Source of the DNA: an uncultured Bacilli bacterium
GTDB lineage: Bacteria > Bacillota_I > Bacilli_A > RF39 > UBA660
DNA length: 64,000 nt
Direction: 5' to 3'
Assembly: GCA_934085595.1 (NCBI GenBank)
Contig: CAKOHK010000006.1
Coordinates: forward strand, 26,906 to 90,905
The notes beneath the pieces were generated by a model. That model was not told where the DNA came from and made no database searches. It saw only the letters and a list, made by a program, of their open reading frames with translations. The position numbers and the translations under genes were made by a program. Shown one piece after another: positions 45,201 to 54,702 of the stretch. Positions within the stretch are counted from its first letter, which is position 1. Each line of letters begins with the position of its first letter.

Positions 45201-45653
45201 GGTAAACTAGAAAATAAAAAAGATTTATTCAAAATAGCAATGGCTATACCAAATGTTTATATAGCATCCATATCAATGGGAGCAGATATGAATCAAACAC
45301 TAAAAGCATTCAAAGAAGCTACAGAACACGATGGACCATCATTAATAATAGCTTATAGTACATGTATAGAACAAGGTATAAAAGGTGGTCTTACTTCTTC
45401 ACTTGATGAACAAAAAATGTTAGTAGATGTTGGATATAATATTCTAATGAGATATAATCCAGAAACTAATAAATTAACAGTTGATTCTAAAGAGCCAGAT
45501 TTTACAAGATATGAAGAAGTATTTAAAAGAGAACTTAGATATAAAAATCTAGAAGTAAATAATGAAGATTATGAATCATTATATGAAGAAAATCTTAATA
45601 ATGCTAAATCAAGATATAATTATTTTAAAGATTTAGAATCAAAGAGTGAATAA
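42249..45653 (+). CDS. nifJ: Pyruvate:ferredoxin (flavodoxin) oxidoreductase
   Basis: 1134-aa cytosolic enzyme: pyruvate + CoA + oxidised ferredoxin to acetyl-CoA + CO2 + reduced ferredoxin, central to anaerobic fermentation. The single-chain domain order is intact: N-terminal pyruvate-binding domain (GIYPITPASPMA), gamma domain (VWGFGSDGMVGASKNFM), a 2x[4Fe-4S] ferredoxin domain with CIQCNRCAFVCP (~673) and CTGCGLCMQACP (~728), and the TPP domain (ATGCSSIYGG, GGDGWAYDIGYGG, NTGGQRSKST). A C-terminal extension gives ~1130 residues, usual for clostridial-type enzymes. ATG 42249 is used since AAAGGA precedes it. It marks an anaerobic lifestyle. Confidence 0.95.
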   Translation: MKKDFIIDGNEACAKGAYLFSEVCGIYPITPASPMASLVDKWSSKGKKNIFGSRVKVIEMQSEAGAAAVTHGSLQAGSLSTTFTSSQGLLLMIPTMYKMAGEMLPGVIHVAARSIATHALSIFGDHQDVYSTRTTGFCMLSSSSVEDAYYLGSIAHLSAIEGSLPFLHFFDGFRTSHELNKVSLLDEEEIMNLVDKEKINEFKNRALNLGKEITRGTSQTADVYFQNTEVRNKYYDDMPDIVNNYMEKINKLAGTSYKPFEYYGDKNAEYVLVAMGSVTKTIMSVIDELIKEGKKVGLITVHLYRPFSTKYLLNVLPKTTKKICVLDRTKEPGSIAEPLYLDIVSSLKDKDIEIYGGRYGLSSKNISLNDINGVFYNLMNVNTKDHFTVGIIDDITNHSIDSKEINISHNYKEIKVWGFGSDGMVGASKNFMKVLGSEENTYVQGYFEYDSKKSGGVTISHLRFSSSKIEAPYFLVNPDFTVVSKDVYLSKYDCLENVKKNSILLINTSLNDKDLNDLISLNNKKQILNNNIKVYVCSLEELNEKYNLNGKINNVICSYMLELMDKSNLLDKFKELIKKTYQSKGDTVITNNIEAISSSLKYLYEIDNSIFTLREDNSINDNNIMNEMLYRRGDLLKVSDFIDHRDGTFEGGVAASDKRKISSFVPKWCKENCIQCNRCAFVCPHAVIRPFSLDDKDLINAHLDKDETLESLGESNKRFYISINEANCTGCGLCMQACPGKNGEKALIKGTYNDRLDKVSDRLFKDQINDTKFNKFTVKGVSYQKPYFEFSGACAGCGEAGYIKILTLLYGRNIVISNATGCSSIYGGSLPLTPYKIPWMNSLFEDNAEFAFGIHESYKNTRNRIKDIMYETRNEVSPLVKDIYKTWIDNMEDDDITNAVKYELENKDIPSSLRELIDYIPSRKVWVIGGDGWAYDIGYGGLDHVLHSNENINILVLDTEVYSNTGGQRSKSTRVGSVAEFASNGKLENKKDLFKIAMAIPNVYIASISMGADMNQTLKAFKEATEHDGPSLIIAYSTCIEQGIKGGLTSSLDEQKMLVDVGYNILMRYNPETNKLTVDSKEPDFTRYEEVFKRELRYKNLEVNNEDYESLYEENLNNAKSRYNYFKDLESKSE

Positions 45654-45658
45654 GAAAA

Positions 45659-45687
45659 TTGATTAACATCTAAGTAAATGTTATACT
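45659..45687 (+). promoter_or_regulatory. Promoter of ffh
   Basis: TTGATT (45659-45664), 17-base spacer, TATACT (45682-45687); GAAGGGAG lies before the ATG. Confidence 0.7.
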
Positions 45688-45725
45688 AATAACTAAGGTT
45701 GATTATAACTAGAAGGGAGTAAGAT

Positions 45726-47027
45726 ATGTTTGAGAATCTAAGTGAAAGATTAGCTAAAGTAGTAAGTAATATAAAAAGTAAAGGTGTAATAAATGAAGAT
45801 AATATTTCTGATATGATGAGAGAAATAAGATTATGCTTACTTGAAGCTGATGTTAATATATCTATTGTGCGTGAGTTTACAAATAAAGTTAAAGAGAAAG
45901 CTTTAGGAGAAGAAGTTAGAAAGAGTATTAAACCTGGTGATATGTTCGTTAAGATATTGAAAGATGAATTAATTGAACTATTAGGTGGAGATAATGCTCC
46001 TTTAGTAACTAATAAAAATAGAGTAGTAGTAATGCTTGCTGGTTTACAAGGAAGTGGAAAAACTACAACAGCAGGAAAACTTGCTAACCTAGTAAGAAAG
46101 AAATATCATAAGAAACCATTACTTGTAGCATGTGATATTTATAGACCTGCCGCTATTGACCAATTACAAACAATAGGAAAATCATTAAATATTCCGGTAT
46201 ACACAGAAGATAGTAAAGATGCTGTATTAATCGCAGAGCACGCTCTATCATACGCTAAAGAAAATAATTATGATTATATAATTATAGATACAGCAGGTAG
46301 ACTTCAAATAGATGAAAATCTAATGAATGAACTTGTAAATATTTCACAATCTGTAAATCCAGATGAAGTGTTACTTGTACTAGATGCTATGATAGGTCAA
46401 GATTCAATTAATGTAATAAATGGATTTAACGAAAAATTAAAATTAACTGGATGTATCTTAACAAAAATGGATGGAGATACAAAAGGTGGAGTTGCTTTAT
46501 CAGTAAGACACTTAACACACATTCCTATTAAAATGATAGGTGATTCTGAAAAATTAGATGGATTAAGTGAGTTCTATCCTGATAGAATGGCAAGTAGAAT
46601 ACTTGGTGATGGAGACTTAATGTCTATCATTGAAAAAACAGAAGCAGAACTTAATAATGAAGAAATGATGAGTACTGCTAAAAAGTTTCAAAAAGGTAAG
46701 TTTGATTTAGAAGATTTCTTAGTAACTTTAAAACAAATTAAAAAAATGGGGCCACTAGAAAACTTATTAAAACTTTTACCAGGAGCTTCTAAAATGGGAT
46801 TAAATAAAGTAACTATCGACCCAAAAGCTATGCCAAGAGTTGAAGCAATTATACTTTCTATGACAAAAGAAGAAAGAAAAAATCCAGATACAATTAAAGC
46901 ATCTAGAAAAATAAGAATAGCAAGTGGATGTGGACAAAAAGTAGAAGATGTAAATAGACTTATAAAACAATTTGATGAAATGAAATCAATGATGAAAAAA
47001 ATGAATAGTGGTAATTTTAAGTTTTAA
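45726..47027 (+). CDS. ffh: Signal recognition particle protein Ffh
   Basis: 433-aa GTPase that binds signal peptides and 4.5S RNA and delivers nascent chains to FtsY at the membrane. NG domain: N-terminal helices, G1 GLQGSGKTT at ~106, DTAGRLQIDE, TKMDGDTKGG and the GDSEKLDGLSEFYPDRM closing region. The M domain holds the Met-rich RNA/signal-peptide groove (EILSMTKEERKNP-like region, SGCGQKVEDVNRLIKQFDEM). Slightly short but complete. No ylxM or ftsY is adjacent and no SRP RNA was found in the window. A strong terminator follows. Confidence 0.96.
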   Translation: MFENLSERLAKVVSNIKSKGVINEDNISDMMREIRLCLLEADVNISIVREFTNKVKEKALGEEVRKSIKPGDMFVKILKDELIELLGGDNAPLVTNKNRVVVMLAGLQGSGKTTTAGKLANLVRKKYHKKPLLVACDIYRPAAIDQLQTIGKSLNIPVYTEDSKDAVLIAEHALSYAKENNYDYIIIDTAGRLQIDENLMNELVNISQSVNPDEVLLVLDAMIGQDSINVINGFNEKLKLTGCILTKMDGDTKGGVALSVRHLTHIPIKMIGDSEKLDGLSEFYPDRMASRILGDGDLMSIIEKTEAELNNEEMMSTAKKFQKGKFDLEDFLVTLKQIKKMGPLENLLKLLPGASKMGLNKVTIDPKAMPRVEAIILSMTKEERKNPDTIKASRKIRIASGCGQKVEDVNRLIKQFDEMKSMMKKMNSGNFKF

Positions 47028-47049
47028 TTTGACTATTCTTTCTAATAAT

Positions 47050-47091
47050 AGTATTATTATATTAGGTAAACTATATAATAATACTTTTTAT
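47050..47091 (+). terminator. Terminator after ffh
   Basis: A 13-bp stem, AGTATTATTATAT / ATATAATAATACT (47073-47085), with TTTTTA following. Confidence 0.85.
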
Positions 47092-47117
47092 ATGGTTTAG
47101 AATAAAAGGGTGTTCTT

Positions 47118-50100
47118 ATGCAAATAGTATTAATTAAAAGTGAAAAATTATATAAATATCCTTTTCCAGATGAAAATGTTAATTCATACCCTGTTAGTGA
47201 TTATGACGAAAATGAAAATGAAAGACATTTATTAAACTTTGAAAGAGAAGATAAAGGCTGGTTACTTGTAAGCGCTAGTGGTAGCCAAATAATTGAAAAT
47301 GGAAAAGAATATGAAAAAGTACCATTACTAATAAATAAGTATTATTCTATTAGAATTAAATCAAGAAATGGATATACAAATGCATTAATTTTGGTTTGCG
47401 AAGAAAATGATAAAACGTATAAATCATATGCCCTAGCTACTGATGGAGAGTATACTATAGGAAGTGAAAACCAAAGTATTATTATGAATGCACCAGGAAT
47501 TAGTGCACTTCATGCAGTTATAACAAAAAAAGAAAAACAATATTATATAGAAGCAAAAGATTTACTTTATGGCGTTTATGTAAATGATATAAAAATCTCA
47601 AAAAAACTTTTAAATAATGGTGACAAGATATTTATAATGGGATTTAGAATTATATACCTAGATGGATATTTTATAATAAATAATTTTAATAATGGATTAT
47701 ATTTAAACAACAATAATATTTTAATAAAGAACTTACCAAAGTTTACAGGAGAACTATTACCAACAAAAGATGATGATCAAGCAAAACTTTATGGTGAAAA
47801 TGATTATTATTATAGATCACCAAGATTTGTAACGTCAGTAAATCCAGAAGACTTTAGAATAGATAGTCCACCAGCAGGAAGTATTCCAGATGATACTCCA
47901 GTAATATATACAATAGGACCTATGCTAACTATGGCACTATCTTCAGGAGTAACCGCAGCAACTTCAGTTGTAAGTTTAGTAAATGGAAACAGAGGAATAG
48001 TATCAGCTTTACCAGGACTATTAATCGCAGTTGGAATGGTCGCATCAACTATACTTTGGCCATCACTAATGAGAAAATACACTAAAAAGAAAGCAAAAGA
48101 AGCAGAAACATTAAGACAAAAGAAATATCAAGAATACCTAACAGATAAAAGAAGAAAAATAGAAGCGTTTAAAATAAATCAATCACAAGTATTAATAGAA
48201 AACTATCCAGATGCTAAAGGTTTAAGAGCAATCATAATAAACAAAAAAAGAAATCTATGGCAAAGACAAATAGATAGTGAAGACTTCTTATCAGTAAGAG
48301 TAGGTTTAGGAACAATACCACTTAAAATAAAGTTAAGTTATTCTAAAGAAGACTTCCAAATGACTACAGATAACTTAAAAGAAGAATTAGAAAGAGTAGG
48401 TAAAAGCGCTGAAACTATACCAAACTCACCAGTTACTATAAACTTAACAGAAAGAAATAAACTAGTTTTAATTGGTGAAAAGATGTATAGAGATAGTTTA
48501 CTTAAATATATAATATTACAGTTAGCTACATATCATGCATACACAGATTTAAAATTAGTATTTATGGTAAATGATGAAATAACTGATTTATGGAATGAGT
48601 TTAAAGTATTACCACATGTATGGTCTAACAGTAGAGATATAAGATTCTATGCTAATAATTATGAAGACATGAGTAAAATATCTTTCTACTTAGAACAAGT
48701 TTATACTAAAAGAAAATATAGTGATGATGATGGAAATGAAAGAAAAGAAAGCGATATCACATATAGAAATGTAACTCCATATTATCTTTTAATAGTTGAT
48801 AACATTAAGAAAAATAAAAATGTAGAAATTATTAACAAAGTATTAAAAGAAAAAAGAAATATAGGATTTGGACTAATAGTATTAAATGATGGAATATCTA
48901 ACTTACCAAATGAATGTAATGATTTCTTAATGGCGGCAGGTGAAAAATCAGCAATTATTAAAAATGATTTAAATAAAGAAAATCAAGTAGCATTTAATAT
49001 GGATACATTCGAAGGAGTAGATGTAGAAACACTATGTGAAAAATTATCAAATATTCCAGTTAAAGTACCACTAAGATTAGATGAAATGAAAACATCTTTA
49101 GGCTTCTTAGAAATGTTTAAAGTTGGAAAAATAGAGCAACTAAATATATTTGATAGATGGATTAAAAATAACCCAGTAAATAGTTTAAATACACCTATAG
49201 GTATTCATGCTGATGGAGAATTATTTAATTTAGATTTGCATGAAAAGTTTCATGGACCACACGGATTAATCGCAGGTATGACTGGTAGTGGTAAATCAGA
49301 GTTTATTATTACATATATCTTATCTATGTGTTTAAACTTTAATCCATTTGAAGTATCATTCGTACTTATAGATTACAAAGGTGGAGGTTTAACCGGAGCA
49401 TTTGAAAATAAATTAACTGGAGTAAAACTACCACATCTAGCAGGTACAATAACTAACTTAGATAAAGCAGAAATAAATAGAAGTCTTGCATCTATACGAA
49501 GTGAACTTAAAAGAAGACAAGAATTATTTAATAAAGCAAAACTAGATTTAAATGAAAGTACTCTAGATATATACAAATATCAACAATTATATAGAGATGG
49601 TAAATTAAAAGAACCAATATCTCATCTATTTATAATTTCAGATGAGTTTGCAGAGTTAAAAAGTCAACAACCAGATTTCATGCAAGAATTAATATCAACA
49701 GCACGTATTGGTCGTAGTCTTGGAGTTCACTTAATACTAGCAACCCAGAAACCAAGTGGTATAGTTGATGATCAAATATGGTCAAACTCTAAGTTTAAAG
49801 TATGTTTAAAAGTACAAGAAAAAGCTGATAGTATGGATGTTATTAAATGTCCAGATGCAGCAGCTCTTAAGAAAGCAGGTAACTTCTACTTACAAGTAGG
49901 TTATAATGACTATTTTGCAATGGGACAAGCCGCATATGCAGGAGTTAAATATATACCAAGAGATAAACTAACTCAAACTGTAGATAGAAATTTCTCATTC
50001 ATAAATAATATTGGTGATGTTACTAAAAGTATAGATGTAGCAAAAAAAGATGAAACTAAAAATGTATCACTAGGAGAAGAATTACCAAATGTATTAAAAT

Positions 50101-51713
50101 ATATATGCACCTCTGCCAAAGAAAAACATATGGTAGCAAGAAAACTATGGCTTGATAAAATACCAACAGAAATATTTGTAAATAATCTTATTGATAAATA
50201 TAAGTTTGTACCAAAGAAATGGGATATCACTGCGGTAATAGGTGAATATGATGATCCTAATAATCAAAGACAAGATTTACTTACTATAGACTTTAATGAA
50301 AAAGGTAATACATTAATTTATGGAGCAAGTGGTAGTGGTAAAGAAATAATGCTATCATCTATTATATATAGTTTAATAATATCTCATACATCTATGGAAT
50401 TAAACATCTATGTTGTAGATTTTGGAACAGAAATGTTTAATATATTCAAACCAGCTCCACAAGTAGGAGATGTAGTATTAGTCCATGAAGCAGAAAAATT
50501 AAATAATTTATTTGGCTTAATAGATAGTGAACTAGCACGTAGAAAAAAACTATTTGTAGACTATAATGGAGATTATGATTTATATATTAAAAATAGTGGA
50601 AGAACCCTTCCTAGAATGATAATAATTATAAACAACTTTGAAGCATTTAATGAAAACTATGAAGATTATGTAGAAGTAATATCAGCTATAACTCGTGAAT
50701 GTGAAAGATATGGTATATCATTTGTAATAAGCGCTTCAGGTGTAAACGCAGTTAGAAGTAGAATAGTACAAAACTTTAGCAACTTACTTTGTTTACAATT
50801 TAATGATCCTGGAGATTACGGAAGTGTTCTAGGTATGACAAGAGGACTAATACCAAGTAATGCAGTAGGTAGAGGACTTGTTAAATTAGATGGAGCACTT
50901 TATGAATATCAAACAGCATATCCATGTAAATGGGATGAAATAAATACATTCATAAAAGATATATGTACTAAATTAAATGAAGGACTTGGAACACTAGGAG
51001 AAGCAAAAGAAGTAGCTGTTCTTCCAGACCACGTAAGATTTAAAGATATTCAAAGATACATAACTGATTTAAAAAATGTACCAATCGGTATAGAAAAAGA
51101 TGGATTACAAGTATGTAGATATAACTTTGTTAAAAATCCAATTACATTAATATCAGCACAAGAAATATCATCAGTAGATAAGTTTATAATATCTTTAGGA
51201 GAAGTACTAGATAGAGTACCTAATACTAAGTTCTACATGATAGATTCATATGATAATATTACAGATACATCAAAATATAAAAACTATATAAGTGCAACTA
51301 AAGAAGATGGTATAAAATTACTAGATACTTTAGAAAATGCTCTTAAAAGTGAATCAGAAACATCAGTGTTTATGTTCTACGGAATAGATTACATTAAGAA
51401 TGTATTAAAAGATGAATTAAGTACTAGATTTAAAGATTTAATGTTAAAGTTCAAAGGGACTAAAAATGTAAGAATGATATTTGTAGATGATAGTAGTAAA
51501 CTAAAACAATATGAATATGAAGATTATTATAGAGACAATGTACAACAAACATATGGTATATGGTTATCTACTGGATTATCAGACCAATATGTAATTAAGA
51601 GTACAACATATAATAAACTAACACGTTCAGAATTACCAAATGATTTTGGATTCAAAGTAGAAAAAGGAATAGCAGTTTTAATAAAACTATTAGACTTCTA
51701 CTCACAAGATTAA
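47118..51713 (+). CDS. EssC-type FtsK/SpoIIIE ATPase (type VII secretion)
   Basis: 1531 aa. An N-terminal FHA domain (~100-185, with TIGSENQ and GISALHAVI) is followed by two membrane helices (~265-320), then three FtsK-like ATPase modules. The first has Walker A GMTGSGKS at 720-727, the VLIDYKGGGL strand and IISDEFAEL. The second has GASGSGKE at 1069-1076, where the usual Ser/Thr is Glu, suggesting weak or no catalysis. The third is degenerate. This layout matches EssC/YukBA of Firmicutes T7SSb, the motor that exports WXG100 proteins. None of EsxA, EsaA, EssA, EssB or EsaB is adjacent; the gene stands alone with its own terminator. Confidence 0.85.
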   Translation: MQIVLIKSEKLYKYPFPDENVNSYPVSDYDENENERHLLNFEREDKGWLLVSASGSQIIENGKEYEKVPLLINKYYSIRIKSRNGYTNALILVCEENDKTYKSYALATDGEYTIGSENQSIIMNAPGISALHAVITKKEKQYYIEAKDLLYGVYVNDIKISKKLLNNGDKIFIMGFRIIYLDGYFIINNFNNGLYLNNNNILIKNLPKFTGELLPTKDDDQAKLYGENDYYYRSPRFVTSVNPEDFRIDSPPAGSIPDDTPVIYTIGPMLTMALSSGVTAATSVVSLVNGNRGIVSALPGLLIAVGMVASTILWPSLMRKYTKKKAKEAETLRQKKYQEYLTDKRRKIEAFKINQSQVLIENYPDAKGLRAIIINKKRNLWQRQIDSEDFLSVRVGLGTIPLKIKLSYSKEDFQMTTDNLKEELERVGKSAETIPNSPVTINLTERNKLVLIGEKMYRDSLLKYIILQLATYHAYTDLKLVFMVNDEITDLWNEFKVLPHVWSNSRDIRFYANNYEDMSKISFYLEQVYTKRKYSDDDGNERKESDITYRNVTPYYLLIVDNIKKNKNVEIINKVLKEKRNIGFGLIVLNDGISNLPNECNDFLMAAGEKSAIIKNDLNKENQVAFNMDTFEGVDVETLCEKLSNIPVKVPLRLDEMKTSLGFLEMFKVGKIEQLNIFDRWIKNNPVNSLNTPIGIHADGELFNLDLHEKFHGPHGLIAGMTGSGKSEFIITYILSMCLNFNPFEVSFVLIDYKGGGLTGAFENKLTGVKLPHLAGTITNLDKAEINRSLASIRSELKRRQELFNKAKLDLNESTLDIYKYQQLYRDGKLKEPISHLFIISDEFAELKSQQPDFMQELISTARIGRSLGVHLILATQKPSGIVDDQIWSNSKFKVCLKVQEKADSMDVIKCPDAAALKKAGNFYLQVGYNDYFAMGQAAYAGVKYIPRDKLTQTVDRNFSFINNIGDVTKSIDVAKKDETKNVSLGEELPNVLKYICTSAKEKHMVARKLWLDKIPTEIFVNNLIDKYKFVPKKWDITAVIGEYDDPNNQRQDLLTIDFNEKGNTLIYGASGSGKEIMLSSIIYSLIISHTSMELNIYVVDFGTEMFNIFKPAPQVGDVVLVHEAEKLNNLFGLIDSELARRKKLFVDYNGDYDLYIKNSGRTLPRMIIIINNFEAFNENYEDYVEVISAITRECERYGISFVISASGVNAVRSRIVQNFSNLLCLQFNDPGDYGSVLGMTRGLIPSNAVGRGLVKLDGALYEYQTAYPCKWDEINTFIKDICTKLNEGLGTLGEAKEVAVLPDHVRFKDIQRYITDLKNVPIGIEKDGLQVCRYNFVKNPITLISAQEISSVDKFIISLGEVLDRVPNTKFYMIDSYDNITDTSKYKNYISATKEDGIKLLDTLENALKSESETSVFMFYGIDYIKNVLKDELSTRFKDLMLKFKGTKNVRMIFVDDSSKLKQYEYEDYYRDNVQQTYGIWLSTGLSDQYVIKSTTYNKLTRSELPNDFGFKVEKGIAVLIKLLDFYSQD

Positions 51714-51740
51714 GCACCTGTAAAGGTGTTTAATTTTTTA
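51714..51740 (+). terminator. Terminator after essC
   Basis: GCACCT, loop GTAA, AGGTGT, then TTAATTTTTT. Confidence 0.75.
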
Positions 51741-51749
51741 ATAAATTAA

Positions 51750-51789
51750 TAAACAATTGTTTGCAATCTATAATATTATATGTTATACT
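51750..51789 (+). promoter_or_regulatory. uvrA promoter with overlapping candidate SOS box
   Basis: TTGCAA (51761-51766), 17-base spacer, TATACT (51784-51789). The element TAAACAATTGTTTG (51750-51763; core palindrome AAACAATTGTTT) overlaps the -35. Confidence 0.6.
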
Positions 51790-51851
51790 AATAATGCATA
51801 AAAAGTGGTATAATATATGCACTTTGTGTGAAGTATAATAGTGAGGTAATT

Positions 51852-54677
51852 ATGAACGATAAAATAATAGTTAAAAATGCAAGAGAAAATAATTTAAAGG
51901 GTATTGATATAACTCTTCCTAAAAATAAATTAATTGTTATGACTGGTGTAAGTGGTAGTGGTAAAAGTAGTTTAGCTTTTGATACTATATTTGCAGAAGG
52001 ACAAAGAAGATATGTAGAAAGTTTAAGTGCTTATGCAAGACAGTTTTTAGGTAGTTCAAATAAACCAGAAGTAGATTCAATCGAAGGATTAAGCCCAAGT
52101 ATTTCAATAGACCAAAAATCAACTAATAAAAACCCAAGAAGTACAGTAGGAACAATAACAGAAATATATGATTATCTAAGACTTTTATATGCAAGAATAG
52201 GAGTACCATATTGTCCAAAACATAAAGTAGCAGTTAAAGAACAAAGTATAGATGAAATGACAAATAAAGTAATGGATTATGGCGAAGGAGCAAAATTAGA
52301 AATATATAGTCCAGTGGTAAGAGGAGAAAAAGGTACTCATAAAGAATTAATAGAAAGTCTTATTAAAGATGGATATACAAAAGCAAGAATTGATAAAGAA
52401 TTAATGGAATTAAGTAATGATATTTCACTTGTGAAAAATAACAAACATGAAATAGATGTCTTAATTGATAGAGTAATTGTAAAAGATGGAAGCAGAAGTA
52501 GAATATTTGAAAGTATAGAACTAGCATGTAAATTAAGTAAAGGTAAAGTGATTATAAATATTCTAGGCAAAGAAGAAATATTAATGAGTGAAAACTATGC
52601 ATGTCCTCATTGTGATTTTAGTATTGGAGAATTAGAACCAAGATTATTTAGTTTTAATAGTCCATATGGAGCATGTCCAGAATGTAAAGGCTTAGGAAAA
52701 AAACTACATTTAGATGAAGATTTATTAATACCAGATAAAACTAAATCAATAATGTCAGGAGCAATAGCGAGTTTTCAAAGTGGAGAAACATTAAATGTAT
52801 ACTATAAAAAACTATCTTTAGTCGCAGCACATTATAATATAGATTTATATAAACCAGTAAAAGATCTTACAAGAAAAGAATTAGATATAATTCTATATGG
52901 TTCACCAGATAAATTACATTTTAATGTAGAAACTAGAAGTGGAAGTATTCTAAAAAGCTATGATTACTTTGAAGGAATACTAACTAATTTAGAAAGAAGA
53001 TATATGGAAACCTCTTCAAATATGATAAGAAGTTGGATTGAAACATATATGACCGAAATGCCATGTCCATTATGTAATGGTGATAGATTAAAAAAAGAAG
53101 CACTAAGTGTAAAAATAAATAAAATTAACTTACCTGATTTAACTAAATTAAGTATAAAAGATTTATACAATTTCATAGAAGATTTAAAACTAACAAACGA
53201 AGAAAAAGAAATAAGCAATCTAATAATAAAAGAAATTAAATCAAGACTGACATTCCTTAAAAATGTAGGATTAGAATACTTATCACTAAATAGAGAAGCT
53301 GAAACATTAAGTGGTGGTGAAGCACAAAGAATAAGACTTGCAACACAAATAGGAAGTAGATTATCTGGGATACTATATGTACTTGATGAACCAAGTATAG
53401 GATTACATCAAAGAGATAATATGAAACTAATTAACTCATTAAAAGAAATGAGAGATTTAGGAAATACACTAATAGTAGTAGAGCATGACACAGATACAAT
53501 GTTAAATGCAGATTACCTAGTAGACATAGGACCAGGAGCAGGAACTAATGGAGGTGAAATAGTTGCTGAAGGTACTGTAGAAGAAGTAATGAATAATAAA
53601 GATTCACTAACCGGAGCATATCTAAGCGGAAGAAGAAAAATTGAAATACCAAAGAAAAGAAGAAAAGGAAACGGTAAAAAACTTGTATTAAAGGGATGCG
53701 CCGAAAACAATTTAAAAAATATAGACGTAACATTCCCACTAGGAAAGTTTATATGTGTAACTGGAGTTAGTGGTAGTGGAAAAAGTACATTAGTAAATGA
53801 AATACTTTGTAAGATATTATATAGTAATATATATAATTCTAAAGAAAAACCAGGTAAATATAAAAGTATTAAAGGTTTAGAATATGTAGATAAAGTCGTA
53901 AATATAACACAAGACCCAATCGGAAGAACACCAAGAAGTAACCCATCTACATACGTAGGAGTATTTGATAGTATAAGAGATGTCTTCGCTGAAACAAAAG
54001 AAGCAAAAGTAAGAGGATACGATAAAAGTAGATTTAGTTTTAATGTAAAAGGTGGAAGATGTGAAGCATGTTCAGGTGACGGAGTAAAGAAAATAGAGAT
54101 GCATTTCTTACCAGATGTATATGTACCATGTGATGTATGTAACGCAAAAAGATATAATAATGAAACATTAAAAGTAAAGTTCAAAGGTTTAGATATAGCG
54201 GAAGTTCTTGATTTAAGAGTTGCGGAAGCTCTAGATGTATTTGAAAACATACCAAAAGTATATAAATCTTTAAAAATAATGGATGAAGTAGGACTAGGTT
54301 ATGTTAAACTAGGTCAAAATGCATTAACACTATCAGGAGGAGAAGCATCAAGAGTTAAACTGGCAAAAGAACTTCAAAAGAAACCAACAGGAAAAAGTAT
54401 CTTTATATTAGATGAACCATCAACAGGTTTACATCAAGAAGACATTAAAAAACTACTTGTAATATTAAATAGAATTGTCGATAATGGAGACACAGTAATA
54501 GTTATCGAACACAATCTAGATATAATTAAAGTAGCAGATTATATTATTGATTTAGGACCTGAAGGTGGAGATGGTGGAGGAACAGTAGTAGCTACAGGTA
54601 CACCAGAAGAAGTAAGTAAAACAAAAGGCTCTTACACAGGAGAGTTTTTAAAAGATATTCTAGAAAATAACAAATAA
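51852..54677 (+). CDS. uvrA: Excinuclease ABC subunit A
   Basis: 941-aa ATPase that scans DNA for lesions and loads UvrB. Two ABC modules: Walker A GVSGSGKSSLAF near residue 30 and GVSGSGKSTL near 640; signatures TLSGGEAQRIRLATQ and TLSGGEASRVKLAKE; DEPSIGLHQRD and DEPSTGLHQED for Walker B. Zinc modules are CPHCDFSIGELEP...CPEC and CEACSGDGVK...CDVC. Length is usual. ATG 51852 with GAGG five bases upstream is chosen over 51828. Convergent with lexA, sharing a terminator. Probably LexA-controlled (see promoter). Confidence 0.97.
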   Translation: MNDKIIVKNARENNLKGIDITLPKNKLIVMTGVSGSGKSSLAFDTIFAEGQRRYVESLSAYARQFLGSSNKPEVDSIEGLSPSISIDQKSTNKNPRSTVGTITEIYDYLRLLYARIGVPYCPKHKVAVKEQSIDEMTNKVMDYGEGAKLEIYSPVVRGEKGTHKELIESLIKDGYTKARIDKELMELSNDISLVKNNKHEIDVLIDRVIVKDGSRSRIFESIELACKLSKGKVIINILGKEEILMSENYACPHCDFSIGELEPRLFSFNSPYGACPECKGLGKKLHLDEDLLIPDKTKSIMSGAIASFQSGETLNVYYKKLSLVAAHYNIDLYKPVKDLTRKELDIILYGSPDKLHFNVETRSGSILKSYDYFEGILTNLERRYMETSSNMIRSWIETYMTEMPCPLCNGDRLKKEALSVKINKINLPDLTKLSIKDLYNFIEDLKLTNEEKEISNLIIKEIKSRLTFLKNVGLEYLSLNREAETLSGGEAQRIRLATQIGSRLSGILYVLDEPSIGLHQRDNMKLINSLKEMRDLGNTLIVVEHDTDTMLNADYLVDIGPGAGTNGGEIVAEGTVEEVMNNKDSLTGAYLSGRRKIEIPKKRRKGNGKKLVLKGCAENNLKNIDVTFPLGKFICVTGVSGSGKSTLVNEILCKILYSNIYNSKEKPGKYKSIKGLEYVDKVVNITQDPIGRTPRSNPSTYVGVFDSIRDVFAETKEAKVRGYDKSRFSFNVKGGRCEACSGDGVKKIEMHFLPDVYVPCDVCNAKRYNNETLKVKFKGLDIAEVLDLRVAEALDVFENIPKVYKSLKIMDEVGLGYVKLGQNALTLSGGEASRVKLAKELQKKPTGKSIFILDEPSTGLHQEDIKKLLVILNRIVDNGDTVIVIEHNLDIIKVADYIIDLGPEGGDGGGTVVATGTPEEVSKTKGSYTGEFLKDILENNK

Positions 54678-54702
54678 AAAAATCTCGTAATTGAGATTTT
54701 TT
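54676..54702. terminator. Bidirectional terminator between uvrA and lexA
   Basis: AAAAAAATCTC (54676-54686) and GAGATTTTTT (from 54693), stem with loop GTAATT and runs of A/T on both sides. Confidence 0.85.

Noticed and set aside
53513..54250. 245-codon open frame on the minus strand within uvrA
   Set aside because: Antisense to the conserved UvrA C-terminal ABC module; hydrophobic, Ser/Phe-rich composition typical of reverse-frame translations of purine-rich genes, and no ribosome-binding site.
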